64,000 bases of DNA from Evansella vedderi (GTDB taxonomy: Bacteria > Bacillota > Bacilli > Bacillales > Salisediminibacteriaceae), in assembly GCF_030813435.1 (NCBI RefSeq), contig NZ_JAUSUG010000012.1, positions 62,001 through 126,000 on the forward strand. The letters run 5' to 3'. Of the stretch, positions 39,027 through 47,701 are shown one piece after another. The position numbers and the translations under genes were made by a program. The notes below the pieces were generated by a model, which searched no databases, had not been told where the DNA came from, and saw only the letters and a list, made by a program, of their open reading frames with translations. The stretch's first letter is position 1, and every line of letters starts with the position of its first letter.

Positions 39027-39434
39027 TCAATCGTTAAATTTTTCCATTGAAAGTCTTATAGCTTTTTTAGCTAATTGATCCGCTTCTTTGTTTTGTTTAC
39101 TTGGTATCCATTTAACAAAAACATAATCGAAATCCTTTTCCATCATGTGGAGAGCTTTCTCCAACAATACTCGAAATTGTTCTTTTTTTGCGTATTCCTT
39201 TTCTAATGCACTATTTAAAATTTGTGAATCAGTGCGAACAGATATAATTCGAAACTGTTGCTCCTTGCAAATAGCTAATGCCTCAAGGAGTGCATGAAAC
39301 TCTGCCTCATGATTCGACATTGCTGGTAAGGGAATCGCCTTTCTAATTAATGAACCATTATTATTAATAAATACACCAGCACCAGAGGGGCCAGGGTCAC
39401 CTGCACTCCCCCCATCAATGTATACTTCTATCAA
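39027..39434 (-). CDS. RNase HI-fold protein
   Basis: 135 residues with the RNase H acidic set D7 (YIDGGS), E45 (NHEAEF), D69 (VRTDSQ) and D119 (NKEADQLA), so it could be active. Bacillus has several such short RNase H-like proteins (YpeP/YpdQ); I cannot assign which. The start is TTG with AGGAG 9 nt upstream. It lies just upstream of rnpB on the same strand. Confidence 0.85.
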   Translation of the reverse strand: MIEVYIDGGSAGDPGPSGAGVFINNNGSLIRKAIPLPAMSNHEAEFHALLEALAICKEQQFRIISVRTDSQILNSALEKEYAKKEQFRVLLEKALHMMEKDFDYVFVKWIPSKQNKEADQLAKKAIRLSMEKFND

Positions 39435-39508
39435 TAGCTATTTCTCCTTTGTAATTGTGGCTGGTTTCCAACACTTTAACTTTCTACCAGTATTAATCTA
39501 TTTTTCTT

Positions 39509-39823
39509 TCATTCGTGCAGTTTGCTGCCAAATACGTGCTTCTCTAAATTGGACAGCCTTCTTAATATATCATAGTTCGTATTGCCTGTTTGCTGCTGTG
39601 GTTGCTGCCTTTTGGAATGCTCCGTAAGAGTAACCGCTTCTTTCTTAAGGCGCTCCACTTCCTTTTCCAGCCAGTCAATACGATGTTCAAATGCATCATA
39701 ATCCTTAATAATTTGATCTAAAAACTGATCCACTTCCTCTTGGCTGTATCCACGTAGGCCTGTCTTAAAATCTTTCTCTAATATATCTTTTTGAGTTAAA
39801 CGGGAAATTCGTTTTTGCGCCAC
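39509..39823 (-). CDS. gpsB: Cell-division regulator GpsB
   Basis: 104 residues. The DivIVA-like N-terminal domain [24 protein letters not shown], a coiled coil, and the C-terminal trimerisation motif [20 protein letters not shown]. GpsB shuttles penicillin-binding protein 1 between septum and side wall. I choose GTG at 39823, 8 nt from GAGG; the GTG three codons earlier lies in the ribosome site. Order ypsA-gpsB-rnpB as in B. subtilis. Confidence 0.95.
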   Translation of the reverse strand: MAQKRISRLTQKDILEKDFKTGLRGYSQEEVDQFLDQIIKDYDAFEHRIDWLEKEVERLKKEAVTLTEHSKRQQPQQQTGNTNYDILRRLSNLEKHVFGSKLHE

Positions 39824-39886
39824 AACATTCACCTCTATTAATCCTTATGATCATTGTTTATATTTTTTCAAAAAGCCAACAAAATG

Positions 39887-40450
39887 TCAATTCCAACTAT
39901 CTTCCTGCTGCAAATCTCGTATAACTTCTTCAATCTCATCTGGAGTTAAATAGATAATAGGATAATCCACCGCCTCCGCCTTTTTTCTAGCATACGATAA
40001 ATAATATGTAGGAGACCCTTCCGTATATTCATCAAAAAGAACAAGAAATGCATTACTTTTATCGATAATAAATTGGTTCTTCAGTTTAAGCTGAGAAGGA
40101 TCAGAATACTCCCGCTTTGTTATATAGTCGGTGTAATCACTTTTACTCCAAATTTGCAAATACAATTCTTTTATGGGATCACTCCAGCGCTCTTCTTGAT
40201 TATAAAAAGGTGCAAATGTTGCAAGCTGTAACTGTGGAAAATCCCTTTTCAATTCCAATGCCGCCTCCGCAGCCCATAACTCTACACCAGGTTGGCCGCT
40301 AGTGATTATCCACTGGATATCGTAAGACTCCATTAATTGCTGCAGTTTTCTTTTTATGGCATATTTTAAAAAGGGAAGATGATCATGTTTTTCGTTAAAA
40401 ATACCTAATTCATGTGGTTTGTAGCCCGTAACCGCAATTACTTGATACAA
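39887..40450 (-). CDS. ypsA: YpsA, DUF1273/SLOG-family protein
   Basis: 187 residues with VTGYKPHELGIFNEKH at the N-terminus and WIITSGQPGVELWAAEAALEL, the nucleotide-binding pattern of the SLOG fold. YpsA is linked to cell division and redox state in B. subtilis. The start is TTG with GGAGG 9 nt upstream. It precedes gpsB in the same direction. Confidence 0.92.
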   Translation of the reverse strand: MYQVIAVTGYKPHELGIFNEKHDHLPFLKYAIKRKLQQLMESYDIQWIITSGQPGVELWAAEAALELKRDFPQLQLATFAPFYNQEERWSDPIKELYLQIWSKSDYTDYITKREYSDPSQLKLKNQFIIDKSNAFLVLFDEYTEGSPTYYLSYARKKAEAVDYPIIYLTPDEIEEVIRDLQQEDSWN

Positions 40451-40501
40451 GATCCTTCACCTCCACCTTTTATTGTTCCATTATTATTATACACGGAAAT
40501 G

Positions 40502-40530
40502 GAAAAGGGACCAGTAAAAACTGGTCCGTA
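40502..40530 (-). terminator. Terminator of cotD
   Basis: GGACCAGT pairs with ACTGGTCC; the T-run on the minus strand (CTTTTCC) is short. Confidence 0.65.
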
Positions 40531-40537
40531 AACTTTA

Positions 40538-40786
40538 TTAGAAGCCTCTAAATCCAGGACGCGGTCCATGTGCAGGAGGGCAAATGAACTCCTGGCAAGT
40601 TGTTTTGTGAACGTGAGCCTCTGTATGCGGGAAGTTGTGGAAATACTTCCAGTTGTGTCTGTGAACGTGTGTAGTATGGCTAGGGTGTACAACAGGAACA
40701 ACATAATCAGTATCAGTTTGCGTTACAGCATGCCTTGTTGGCGTATATCTAGGGGGTAAATTCACTTGTCGTCTTGGTCCAAACAT
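40538..40786 (-). CDS. cotD: CotD-like inner spore coat protein
   Basis: 82 residues rich in His, Pro and Thr: VVHPSHTTHVHRHNWKYFHN then FPHTEAHVHKT and two cysteines near the end. This matches CotD, an inner coat component; the gene sits beside ypsA as in B. subtilis. GGAGG precedes the ATG. Confidence 0.85.
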   Translation of the reverse strand: MFGPRRQVNLPPRYTPTRHAVTQTDTDYVVPVVHPSHTTHVHRHNWKYFHNFPHTEAHVHKTTCQEFICPPAHGPRPGFRGF

Positions 40787-40972
40787 AATTAATTTCCTCC
40801 TTTATTTTTTATTCAATAACAAACTATGTTAAATTAGCCTTTCACGTACTAGTGAGATGACCTAATTTTGTCCCTAAATTTTAAAAAAGTTGATGGACTA
40901 CCATAGTTTGGAGGAAAGTCATATAGACAAGAAAATGATTTTATAGTATAAATTATCTATATAAATCAGTTT

Positions 40973-41038
40973 TTATTGAAAAGTATAAAAGGTAAAACTG
41001 ATTACTACAAAGAATAATATTAAAAATAATTTCGGCAT
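40973..41038 (-). CDS. Possible 21-residue hydrophobic peptide
   Basis: A short ORF, MPKLFLILFFVVISFTFYTF plus Q, preceded by GGGAGAGG a few nt upstream, the same kind of ribosome site used by the gene at 56042. It would be a single membrane helix. It is the only gene-like signal in the 513-base gap 40787-41299, which is otherwise AT-rich with no structure I can name. Confidence 0.3.
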   Translation of the reverse strand: MPKLFLILFFVVISFTFYTFQ

Positions 41039-41299
41039 TATCCTCTCCCTTTCTATTCTTAACAGCATTATATCAATATTAGTTTAAAAAGGTTTTCTTA
41101 AATTTTCAAGATGTGAATTGTTTCCTTTTTCAAAATTTTATCATGTTTCGCCAAAAAACCACATTTAAATACATTGAATTTTCTGAAAACCGTTACAAAA
41201 CCTCGAAAAAACCCTTATTTTGCGCTTACCTGGGAAATACATAAGGTTTATATTCCTGGGTTTATGGGAAATAAAATTAAAGTAAAGGAGTGAGTATTC

Positions 41300-41620
41300 A
41301 TGGTAAAAGTGACTGTCCCTGGATGGGATCAATTTGAAGTGGAAGAAGGAACAAAATTAGTTTTAGCTTTAGAAGATAATGGTGTGGATATTTTACACCG
41401 ATGCGGCGGTAAAGCAAAATGTACAACATGTCGCGTGAAGGTAATTGATGGTGATTTTGGCCCATTAACAGAGATTGAAAAGGAAGCCTTCTCAAAGAAA
41501 GGTGTGGAGGAAGGCTATCGTTTATCCTGCCAAGTTCGGGTGAATGAGGATGTCACTGTAGACCCGAAACAGACTGTTGCTACAACTGGATTGGATGCAG
41601 GACCAAGGCCTGCAGAGTAA
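41300..41620 (+). CDS. 2Fe-2S ferredoxin
   Basis: 106 residues of the plant-type ferredoxin fold with cluster ligands C35, C41, C44 and C77 (HRCGGKAKCTTCRV and YRLSCQVRV). An electron carrier of the cytoplasm; the partner is unknown. AAAGGAG lies before the ATG, a terminator follows. Confidence 0.93.
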   Translation: MVKVTVPGWDQFEVEEGTKLVLALEDNGVDILHRCGGKAKCTTCRVKVIDGDFGPLTEIEKEAFSKKGVEEGYRLSCQVRVNEDVTVDPKQTVATTGLDAGPRPAE

Positions 41621-41629
41621 AAGGAATTG

Positions 41630-41667
41630 GAGTTTCTCAATTACATAAAGAGAAACTCTTCTTTTCC
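41630..41667 (+). terminator. Terminator of the ferredoxin gene
   Basis: GAGTTTCTC pairs with GAGAAACTC, followed by TTCTTTTCC. Confidence 0.75.
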
Positions 41668-41674
41668 TATCCCA

Positions 41675-42952
41675 CTATTTCATCATTTTTTTCTCTAATC
41701 GAAGAAGTCGTTTTTCAACATCTTGTACAATACGCTTAGAAGAAGCTGTCAATCTTGCCGACTTCTTTAGATTCCCCATCGCTTTTCTGCTAATCTCATA
41801 GGCAGCCTCTAAATCCTTCTCATGGTGTTCTGCTATTTTAGCAAGCTCGATCATTGCTTCTATTTTTGGCAATGTACCCACAGATATGCACTTTAGAAAA
41901 AGTTCTTTTGCTACCATCACATTGTTATCCTTTTTTTCAAGAACAGCTAATTTGAAGTATGCTTCCTCTCTCCCGTTCCCTCCGTTATCAATAGCTTTTA
42001 TATAATGATCTTTCGCCATGTTAATTGCCTTTGTTTGTTCAAACCAATTTCCGATTTGCACATGCTCCATAGTAGACATTTTAACACCTTCTGAAAAAAA
42101 TAAGCGTTTCGTTAAGATGACATATAAAGACACTAAAGAACGAACGTCCTGATCGTTATGTTCGATTATCCCTTTTAAATGATTGGGGTCCTTATCGTGG
42201 ATATAATCGAAATAAAGAATGGGCGCCATACTTCCTGGAGTGTCAAGCCCCCTATTTATCCCTAACTTCTCCTTTTCCACAATGGATAAACGGCAGGAAG
42301 GGAGCTCATGCTTCCAAAGTCTCCGTGCTGCATGAAGTAAATCAATATGGCCAAAGGAAGGGAGTCTTGGAACTTGATTTCTTACAAAGGTATGCCTTGT
42401 TTTCACTTGCGGCCAATCAAAGGCCTTTCCATTATAACTAACAAGGTAATCGTCCTCTTGAAAATCTAAGAGAAATCGATACAAAAATGCAGCTTCTGAT
42501 GAGGGGTCCTTTAATATGTGTTGAGTAATTTCAACCCCTTCTTCTACTATCCTTGCATAACCAATAAGGAAAATGGAATTCCCTGCTCCAGAAGATAATC
42601 CAGTTGTTTCCGTATCAAAGAAAAGCATTCGATTTAACGGAACTTCTTTAGAAGATAAAGGGTGATCAAGATCTGACTTCTTCCATAATTCCTTTACCTC
42701 AAAAAGCTCTTTTTGTAAATTTGTTTTCCCCATTCGATCAAAGGGTACGGTATAACGTTTTTCATAAGACAATTGATCCTCATAAACATAAGGTTTGAAC
42801 CCTAGTTGGCTCCATTTTAATGTGAGTTCATCATCCGCAACCGTTTCCTCAACCTCGGGAGCTTGTTGTTGATTAGAAAACTTTGTTTCCTTTAAGCCCT
42901 TATCTAATTGTAGGTGACCTTTCATTCGATTCAACTTTGTTTTAATATTCAT
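41675..42952 (-). CDS. mrfB: MrfB (YprB), DEDD-type exonuclease of mitomycin repair
   Basis: 425 residues. A 3'-5' exonuclease-like RNase H fold with FFDTETTGLSSGAGNSIFLI (D-x-E), YNGKAFDWPQVK and HNDQDVRSLVSL, then TPR-like helices to the end. YprB/MrfB acts with the helicase MrfA in repair of mitomycin C damage in B. subtilis, outside the UvrABC route. The order mrfA-mrfB is kept here with a 15-base gap. Confidence 0.93.
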   Translation of the reverse strand: MNIKTKLNRMKGHLQLDKGLKETKFSNQQQAPEVEETVADDELTLKWSQLGFKPYVYEDQLSYEKRYTVPFDRMGKTNLQKELFEVKELWKKSDLDHPLSSKEVPLNRMLFFDTETTGLSSGAGNSIFLIGYARIVEEGVEITQHILKDPSSEAAFLYRFLLDFQEDDYLVSYNGKAFDWPQVKTRHTFVRNQVPRLPSFGHIDLLHAARRLWKHELPSCRLSIVEKEKLGINRGLDTPGSMAPILYFDYIHDKDPNHLKGIIEHNDQDVRSLVSLYVILTKRLFFSEGVKMSTMEHVQIGNWFEQTKAINMAKDHYIKAIDNGGNGREEAYFKLAVLEKKDNNVMVAKELFLKCISVGTLPKIEAMIELAKIAEHHEKDLEAAYEISRKAMGNLKKSARLTASSKRIVQDVEKRLLRLEKKMMK

Positions 42953-42967
42953 TAGATTTAACCCACC

Positions 42968-45262
42968 TTACAACGTCGTAGCTTTATGTTTAATAATAGA
43001 GTTTAGTGACGACAAAATAATTTTTTTCACAGAGACTTCCCTTTCGAAATCGGAGTAGGCACCCGCGATTCCAATACAGGAAGGACAGCCTTCCGAACAT
43101 GTGCATCGGTCAATGAAATCAATTGCATCATGTAAAATCACATCGATTTGCTTATAAACAGTATCACTTAGTCCAATTCCTCCTGGATAACGGTCGTACA
43201 AAAATACAGTAGGCTTTTCCGAATGAATCGCCTTTACTTCAGGAACAGCATGCAGGTCATTTTTATCACACATGACCCGTACACAAGCAACGTGCTGCAA
43301 TACATGGGCTAATCCCATAAGCATTTGTTCCACTACATCTTCCCTCATATTCGTTATTTCATCTGAAGAGAAGGATAAAGCGATACCGTTCGTATGCAGT
43401 TCTTGTTCAGGAAGATGAATTGGTCCTGAACCGATATTTTCAAAGGTTTCTAGCTTTAGCTTCTTAAAAATAGTAGCCATTGCCGTTACCATCATGTCTC
43501 CATACTCCAATAAACTTGTACCTAGCTGTTTTTCCTTATCAATATCTAGTACTTTAAGTTGCACAGCGAGATTGGCGTCGGTAAAATATTCTACATCCAC
43601 TTCCCTAACATACGCCTTCTTTTCATCCCAATCTAAATACTCTACCTGATATTGAACCCCTTCGTGTAAATAAATGGCTTCATCGTGGAGGAGGGTCATA
43701 GCGCTGAAGGTATCCATTTCTCCAATGACACGATGCTTTTCCACATGAGATTGGTCTATAATTATCACATTTTCCTGTGCCGCCGAGCGAAGACTAATAT
43801 TATGTGCTGGAAAGGCATCGTTCATCCAATACCATTTATTCCTTTGCTCATGGAGAACCCTCTCTTCTGCTAGATAGTAAAGAATTTCCTCTATTTCCGT
43901 ACCGTCAAAGGTTTCTCCCCTCTCGAAGGGAAGTTCATAAGCTGCACATTTTAGATGATCAACAAGGATGATGAGGTTGTCCTTATTTAATCTTGCTGTT
44001 TCAGGAGAGCCTTCGAAGAAAAACTCCGGATGCTGGAATAGATATTGATCCAGGGGGTTGGAATTGGCGACCATAATAACGATAGACTCGTCCATCCTTC
44101 TTCCTGCCCTACCTGCCTGCTGCCAGCTAGAGGCTATGGAACCAGGATAACCATTCATGACGCAAACTTGTAATTGTCCAATATCTACACCAAGTTCCAG
44201 TGCATTCGTACTTACTACCCCTATCGTTTCTCCATTTCTAAGGTTTCGTTCGATTTCACGCCGTTGGTTAGGAAGATAACCGCCACGGTAGCCTCTGATG
44301 GATTTTCGGTTAAGATCCTTTTTAACGAGCTCTTGAAGGTGGCTTAAAATGATTTCCACACTGACCCGGCTCCTTGAGAAAACAATCGTTTGAATCTTTT
44401 CTTTAAGGAATGTTGCAGCAATTTCGTTAACCACTTTCGTGGATGATTTTCGAACGTTCAACTGCTTGTTTACAATAGGAGGGTTATAAAGAACAAAATG
44501 CTTCTTCCCTTTCGGTGCTCCATTATTATCTATTAATCTAGCTTTTTCCCCAATTAACTCTTCCGTAAGCTCCAATGGATTGGCAATAGTTGCTGATGTA
44601 CAAATAAAAGTAGGGTTGCTCCCATAATACTTACATATACGCTTCAGTCTTCTTATAACATTGGCCACATGTGAGCCGAATACCCCTCTATACGTGTGGA
44701 GCTCATCGATGACCACTGTTTCTAAGTTCTCAAAGAGTGAAATCCATTTCGTATGGTGAGGAAGCACGGATGAATGCAGCATATCTGGGTTGGTAATAAC
44801 AATGTGCCCTGCCTTGCGGACAACTTGCCTTATATTCGCAGGTGTATCTCCGTCATATGTATAGCTATTTATGTTTACATCCATATCATCGATAAATTCA
44901 TTAATTTCACTCTTTTGGTCCTGTGCTAATGCTTTCGTTGGAAAAATATATAAGGCCCGTGAATTGGGACGGTTAATATGCCGTTGAATGACAGGGAGGT
45001 TGTAACAAAATGTTTTCCCTGAAGCAGTTGGGGTAACTGCTACAATGTTCTCGTTATTTAATACGGCTTCAAAGGCACTACTCTGATGGGTATAAAGCCC
45101 ATGGATTTCCCTTTTCCCGAGTGCAGTCTTAATACGATTATCCATGTTTTTCGGGTATGGAACAATAGATGCAGGCTGCTCCTCTATTTCATGCCAATGG
45201 GTCACATTGGGGTCAGATTTTAACTGGGATATTAGTTCAGTTAATGATTTTTTACCAAACAT
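42968..45262 (-). CDS. mrfA: MrfA (YprA), DExH helicase of mitomycin repair
   Basis: 764 residues. Two RecA domains with VAVTPTASGKTFCYN (motif I), VVIDELHTYRG (motif II), SATIANP (motif III) and QQAGRAGRR (motif VI), and a C-terminal DUF1998-type zinc domain with four cysteines in DRCTCSEGCPSCIG. First gene of mrfA-mrfB; GGAGG precedes the ATG. Confidence 0.95.
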   Translation of the reverse strand: MFGKKSLTELISQLKSDPNVTHWHEIEEQPASIVPYPKNMDNRIKTALGKREIHGLYTHQSSAFEAVLNNENIVAVTPTASGKTFCYNLPVIQRHINRPNSRALYIFPTKALAQDQKSEINEFIDDMDVNINSYTYDGDTPANIRQVVRKAGHIVITNPDMLHSSVLPHHTKWISLFENLETVVIDELHTYRGVFGSHVANVIRRLKRICKYYGSNPTFICTSATIANPLELTEELIGEKARLIDNNGAPKGKKHFVLYNPPIVNKQLNVRKSSTKVVNEIAATFLKEKIQTIVFSRSRVSVEIILSHLQELVKKDLNRKSIRGYRGGYLPNQRREIERNLRNGETIGVVSTNALELGVDIGQLQVCVMNGYPGSIASSWQQAGRAGRRMDESIVIMVANSNPLDQYLFQHPEFFFEGSPETARLNKDNLIILVDHLKCAAYELPFERGETFDGTEIEEILYYLAEERVLHEQRNKWYWMNDAFPAHNISLRSAAQENVIIIDQSHVEKHRVIGEMDTFSAMTLLHDEAIYLHEGVQYQVEYLDWDEKKAYVREVDVEYFTDANLAVQLKVLDIDKEKQLGTSLLEYGDMMVTAMATIFKKLKLETFENIGSGPIHLPEQELHTNGIALSFSSDEITNMREDVVEQMLMGLAHVLQHVACVRVMCDKNDLHAVPEVKAIHSEKPTVFLYDRYPGGIGLSDTVYKQIDVILHDAIDFIDRCTCSEGCPSCIGIAGAYSDFEREVSVKKIILSSLNSIIKHKATTL

Positions 45263-45340
45263 AATCGATCGCCTCCAATGTTTCTATTATATCGAATATA
45301 CGTTTGGCTGACAAAGGGAAAGTTAAGGAGATTTGTACAT

Positions 45341-45368
45341 AGTTTACATAATATTATTATGGTAATTT
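45341..45368. other. Second dif-like sequence
   Basis: AGTTTACATAA, TATTAT, TATGGTAATTT: the left arm is identical to that of the site at 5836, the centre has 6 nt, the right arm has diverged. It lies in the divergent promoter region of mrfA and the M20 peptidase gene, so it may instead be a promoter part or operator. Confidence 0.35.
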
Positions 45369-45446
45369 AATAAGCGATATTGGAGTATTTTACTGCTATT
45401 ATTTAGTAAATTGTGGCACAATAGTAGGAAAAGGGAGGAAATACAT

Positions 45447-46814
45447 ATGTCAGATCAAGTTATCAACTATTTAAAGGAAAATCGGGAACATTTACTAGGG
45501 AAACTATCGGAGTTTTTATCTATTCCAAGCATTAGTACGGATAGTTCCCATAACGAGGATGTCTTGAAAGCAGGTAATTTTGTTGTGGATTATTTAAAAG
45601 AAATTGGATTTAATAAGGTAGAATTGCAGAAAACGCCAGGACACCCCCTCGTTTACGGGGAATGGCTAGAGGCGGAAGGGGCTCCAACCGTTCTTTTTTA
45701 CGGACATTATGATGTCCAGCCAGCTGATCCTTTAGAACTTTGGGAAAGTGACCCATTTAAAGCAGCGATCCGTAACGATAAAATATTTGCCCGTGGTGCA
45801 AGCGATGATAAGGGGCAAGTTTTTATGAATTTAGCTGTTTTTGAAGCATATATGAAAACCGAAGGCCGACTGCCAATCAATGTGAAAGTATGCATCGAAG
45901 GAGAAGAGGAAATTGGTAGTAAGCATTTAGGTGAAGTACTTCAACAACAAAAGGAAAAGTTTCAAGCGGATTTTGCTGTAATATCCGATTCAGGAATGGT
46001 GGAAGCTGGTCAACCGACCATTTTATACGGCCTGAAAGGTTTTACAGGTTTAGAGTTTACTGTAACCGGTCCGAACCGCGATTTACATTCCGGTATTTAT
46101 GGAGGGGCAGCAAAAAATCCGGCCATGGCGTTATGTCACATGATTGCTTCCTTAAAAAATGAAGAGGAGCAGGTGACAGTACCTGGTTTTTACGATGGTG
46201 TGGAAGAACTACAAGAGGAAGAACGTCGGCTCATGAATGAATCCCCTGGGGAGAATTACACACAAACCATTGGCATCCCTGAAACTACACCGGAAAAGGG
46301 ATATACAGCTAAAGAACATACAATGGCTCGACCAACACTTGAAATTAACGGAATGTACAGCGGCTATCAAGGTGAGGGAACAAAAACAATCATCCCATCT
46401 ACTGCTACTGCCAAAATTACCTGCCGACTTGTACCTGGGCAAGATCCAGATGTAATTCAGCAGTTAATGGTAGATCACTTAGAAAAAGTAGCTCCTAAAG
46501 GAGTAAAATTGGATATTCATCGTTACCCATTATCTGCAAAGGCATATAAAATGGATCCATCTCACCCACTACTGAAAAAAGCTTCTACCAGTTATTCTGA
46601 AGCCTTTGGAAAAGAAGCCGTTTTCGTTCGACTAGGTGGCTCCATTCCTGTAGTTGAATTAATCGATCAGCTTTTCCAAATACCTGTAGTCTTATTAGGG
46701 TTCGGTACACCGGAAGATAACCTCCATTCTCCAAATGAGAGCTTCCCATTGGAGAGCTTTGACAAAGGCATGGAAGTACTCGCCTCCTATTATCGCAACG
46801 CAGCACAAGTTTAA
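45447..46814 (+). CDS. M20-family dipeptidase
   Basis: 455 residues. Dinuclear zinc ligands in YGHYDVQPAD (H87, D89), GASDDKGQ (bridging Asp), EGEEEIGS and the C-terminal region; a dimerisation lid domain at about 190-350. It hydrolyses di- or acylated peptides in the cytoplasm (family knowledge). I start at the ATG with GGGAGG 8 nt upstream; an in-frame extension of 12 codons lacks such a site. Confidence 0.92.
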   Translation: MSDQVINYLKENREHLLGKLSEFLSIPSISTDSSHNEDVLKAGNFVVDYLKEIGFNKVELQKTPGHPLVYGEWLEAEGAPTVLFYGHYDVQPADPLELWESDPFKAAIRNDKIFARGASDDKGQVFMNLAVFEAYMKTEGRLPINVKVCIEGEEEIGSKHLGEVLQQQKEKFQADFAVISDSGMVEAGQPTILYGLKGFTGLEFTVTGPNRDLHSGIYGGAAKNPAMALCHMIASLKNEEEQVTVPGFYDGVEELQEEERRLMNESPGENYTQTIGIPETTPEKGYTAKEHTMARPTLEINGMYSGYQGEGTKTIIPSTATAKITCRLVPGQDPDVIQQLMVDHLEKVAPKGVKLDIHRYPLSAKAYKMDPSHPLLKKASTSYSEAFGKEAVFVRLGGSIPVVELIDQLFQIPVVLLGFGTPEDNLHSPNESFPLESFDKGMEVLASYYRNAAQV

Positions 46815-46848
46815 ACTTCGTTGATTTATAGACGACTTGGAGAAGTGG

Positions 46849-46982
46849 AGGGAGGCTGAAGCGTTGCCCGCGGAACGCGTCCGACTGGAGCATATACAAG
46901 CAAAACCATATTAGGCAAAGGTGAGACCCCACAGTGCGTTAGCACGAGGAGGCTCACCAGCCGCCCGCGGAAAGCGAAGTAT
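46849..46982. repeat. Family-A repeat fragments
   Basis: Two pieces of the family-A core lie side by side: GAGGCTGAAGCGTTGCCCGC, GGAACGCGTCCG (46852-46885) and GTGAGACCCCACAGTGCGTT, CACGAGGAGGCTCACCAGC, CCGCGGAAAGCG (46920-46976). The terminal repeats are not clear. They fill the 269-base gap between the M20 gene and the DUF255 gene. Confidence 0.55.
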
Positions 46983-47083
46983 ATTTCCGAAGCGGGTAGA
47001 TTGCACCTACATCTAGTTTGTTCGGATTTCTTATAAGTAAAAATACTTTTGTCCCAGCCTCTTTTAAAATAATTTCTCCCTTT

Positions 47084-47578
47084 TCAGATGTTATTGGAGT
47101 TTTCTCTATAAAGGGAATTGGCTTTTTTTATAATTTCTTTAAAATCAGCTTTTCCAGCCTCTCCACTCTTTGGAGTATAATACCAAAAATAATACGGTAC
47201 CTTTTCTGGTGTTAAAAATATACTTAGGGGGTAACCACTTTGACCGGTTATAGCTTTGGATTTAGTCCAATAAATGGAATCAATATCTGGGTGTTCTTCT
47301 CGATCCAATTTAATGGAAACGAAAGACTTGTTTAATAACACTGCCACTTCCTCGTCCTCAAAGCTTTCACGATCCATTTCGTTACACCTCTGGCAATCGC
47401 TATAGCCCACAGATAGAAAAACTCCTTTCCCTTCCCTTCTTGCCTTTTCAAACGCCTCCTCTGACCACTCCATCCAGTTCACTGGATTCGTTTGAAGTAG
47501 TTTTAAATATGGACTCTTTGATTGGATTAGCCAGTTATAATCTACAGAATGGCGGTCCTCCTCTAAATATGATTGCAT
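47084..47578 (-). CDS. Stand-alone DUF255 thioredoxin-like domain
   Basis: 164 residues equal to the N-terminal thioredoxin domain of the YyaL/SPATA20 family (normally about 690 residues with a sugar-epimerase-like second domain). The motifs SKSPYLKLLQTNPVNWMEWS, SVGYSDCQRCNEMDRESFED and LDREEHPDIDSIYW are kept, and the active-site CxxC is C-Q-R-C instead of C-H-W-C. The protein ends just after this domain, so it is either a true small version or a truncated gene. The ATG with AGGAAG 8 nt upstream is preferred over the GTG earlier. Confidence 0.75.
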   Translation of the reverse strand: MQSYLEEDRHSVDYNWLIQSKSPYLKLLQTNPVNWMEWSEEAFEKARREGKGVFLSVGYSDCQRCNEMDRESFEDEEVAVLLNKSFVSIKLDREEHPDIDSIYWTKSKAITGQSGYPLSIFLTPEKVPYYFWYYTPKSGEAGKADFKEIIKKANSLYRENSNNI

Positions 47579-47701
47579 TTGTACCACTTCCTAATTGTAA
47601 ATTAAAGCCTATTCTTAGAAATGATGACATCATTCATTTCTATAAATGGAATGCGCTATACACAATTAGTTTACCCATCATTTTAGCAATAAAAAAATTA
47701 A

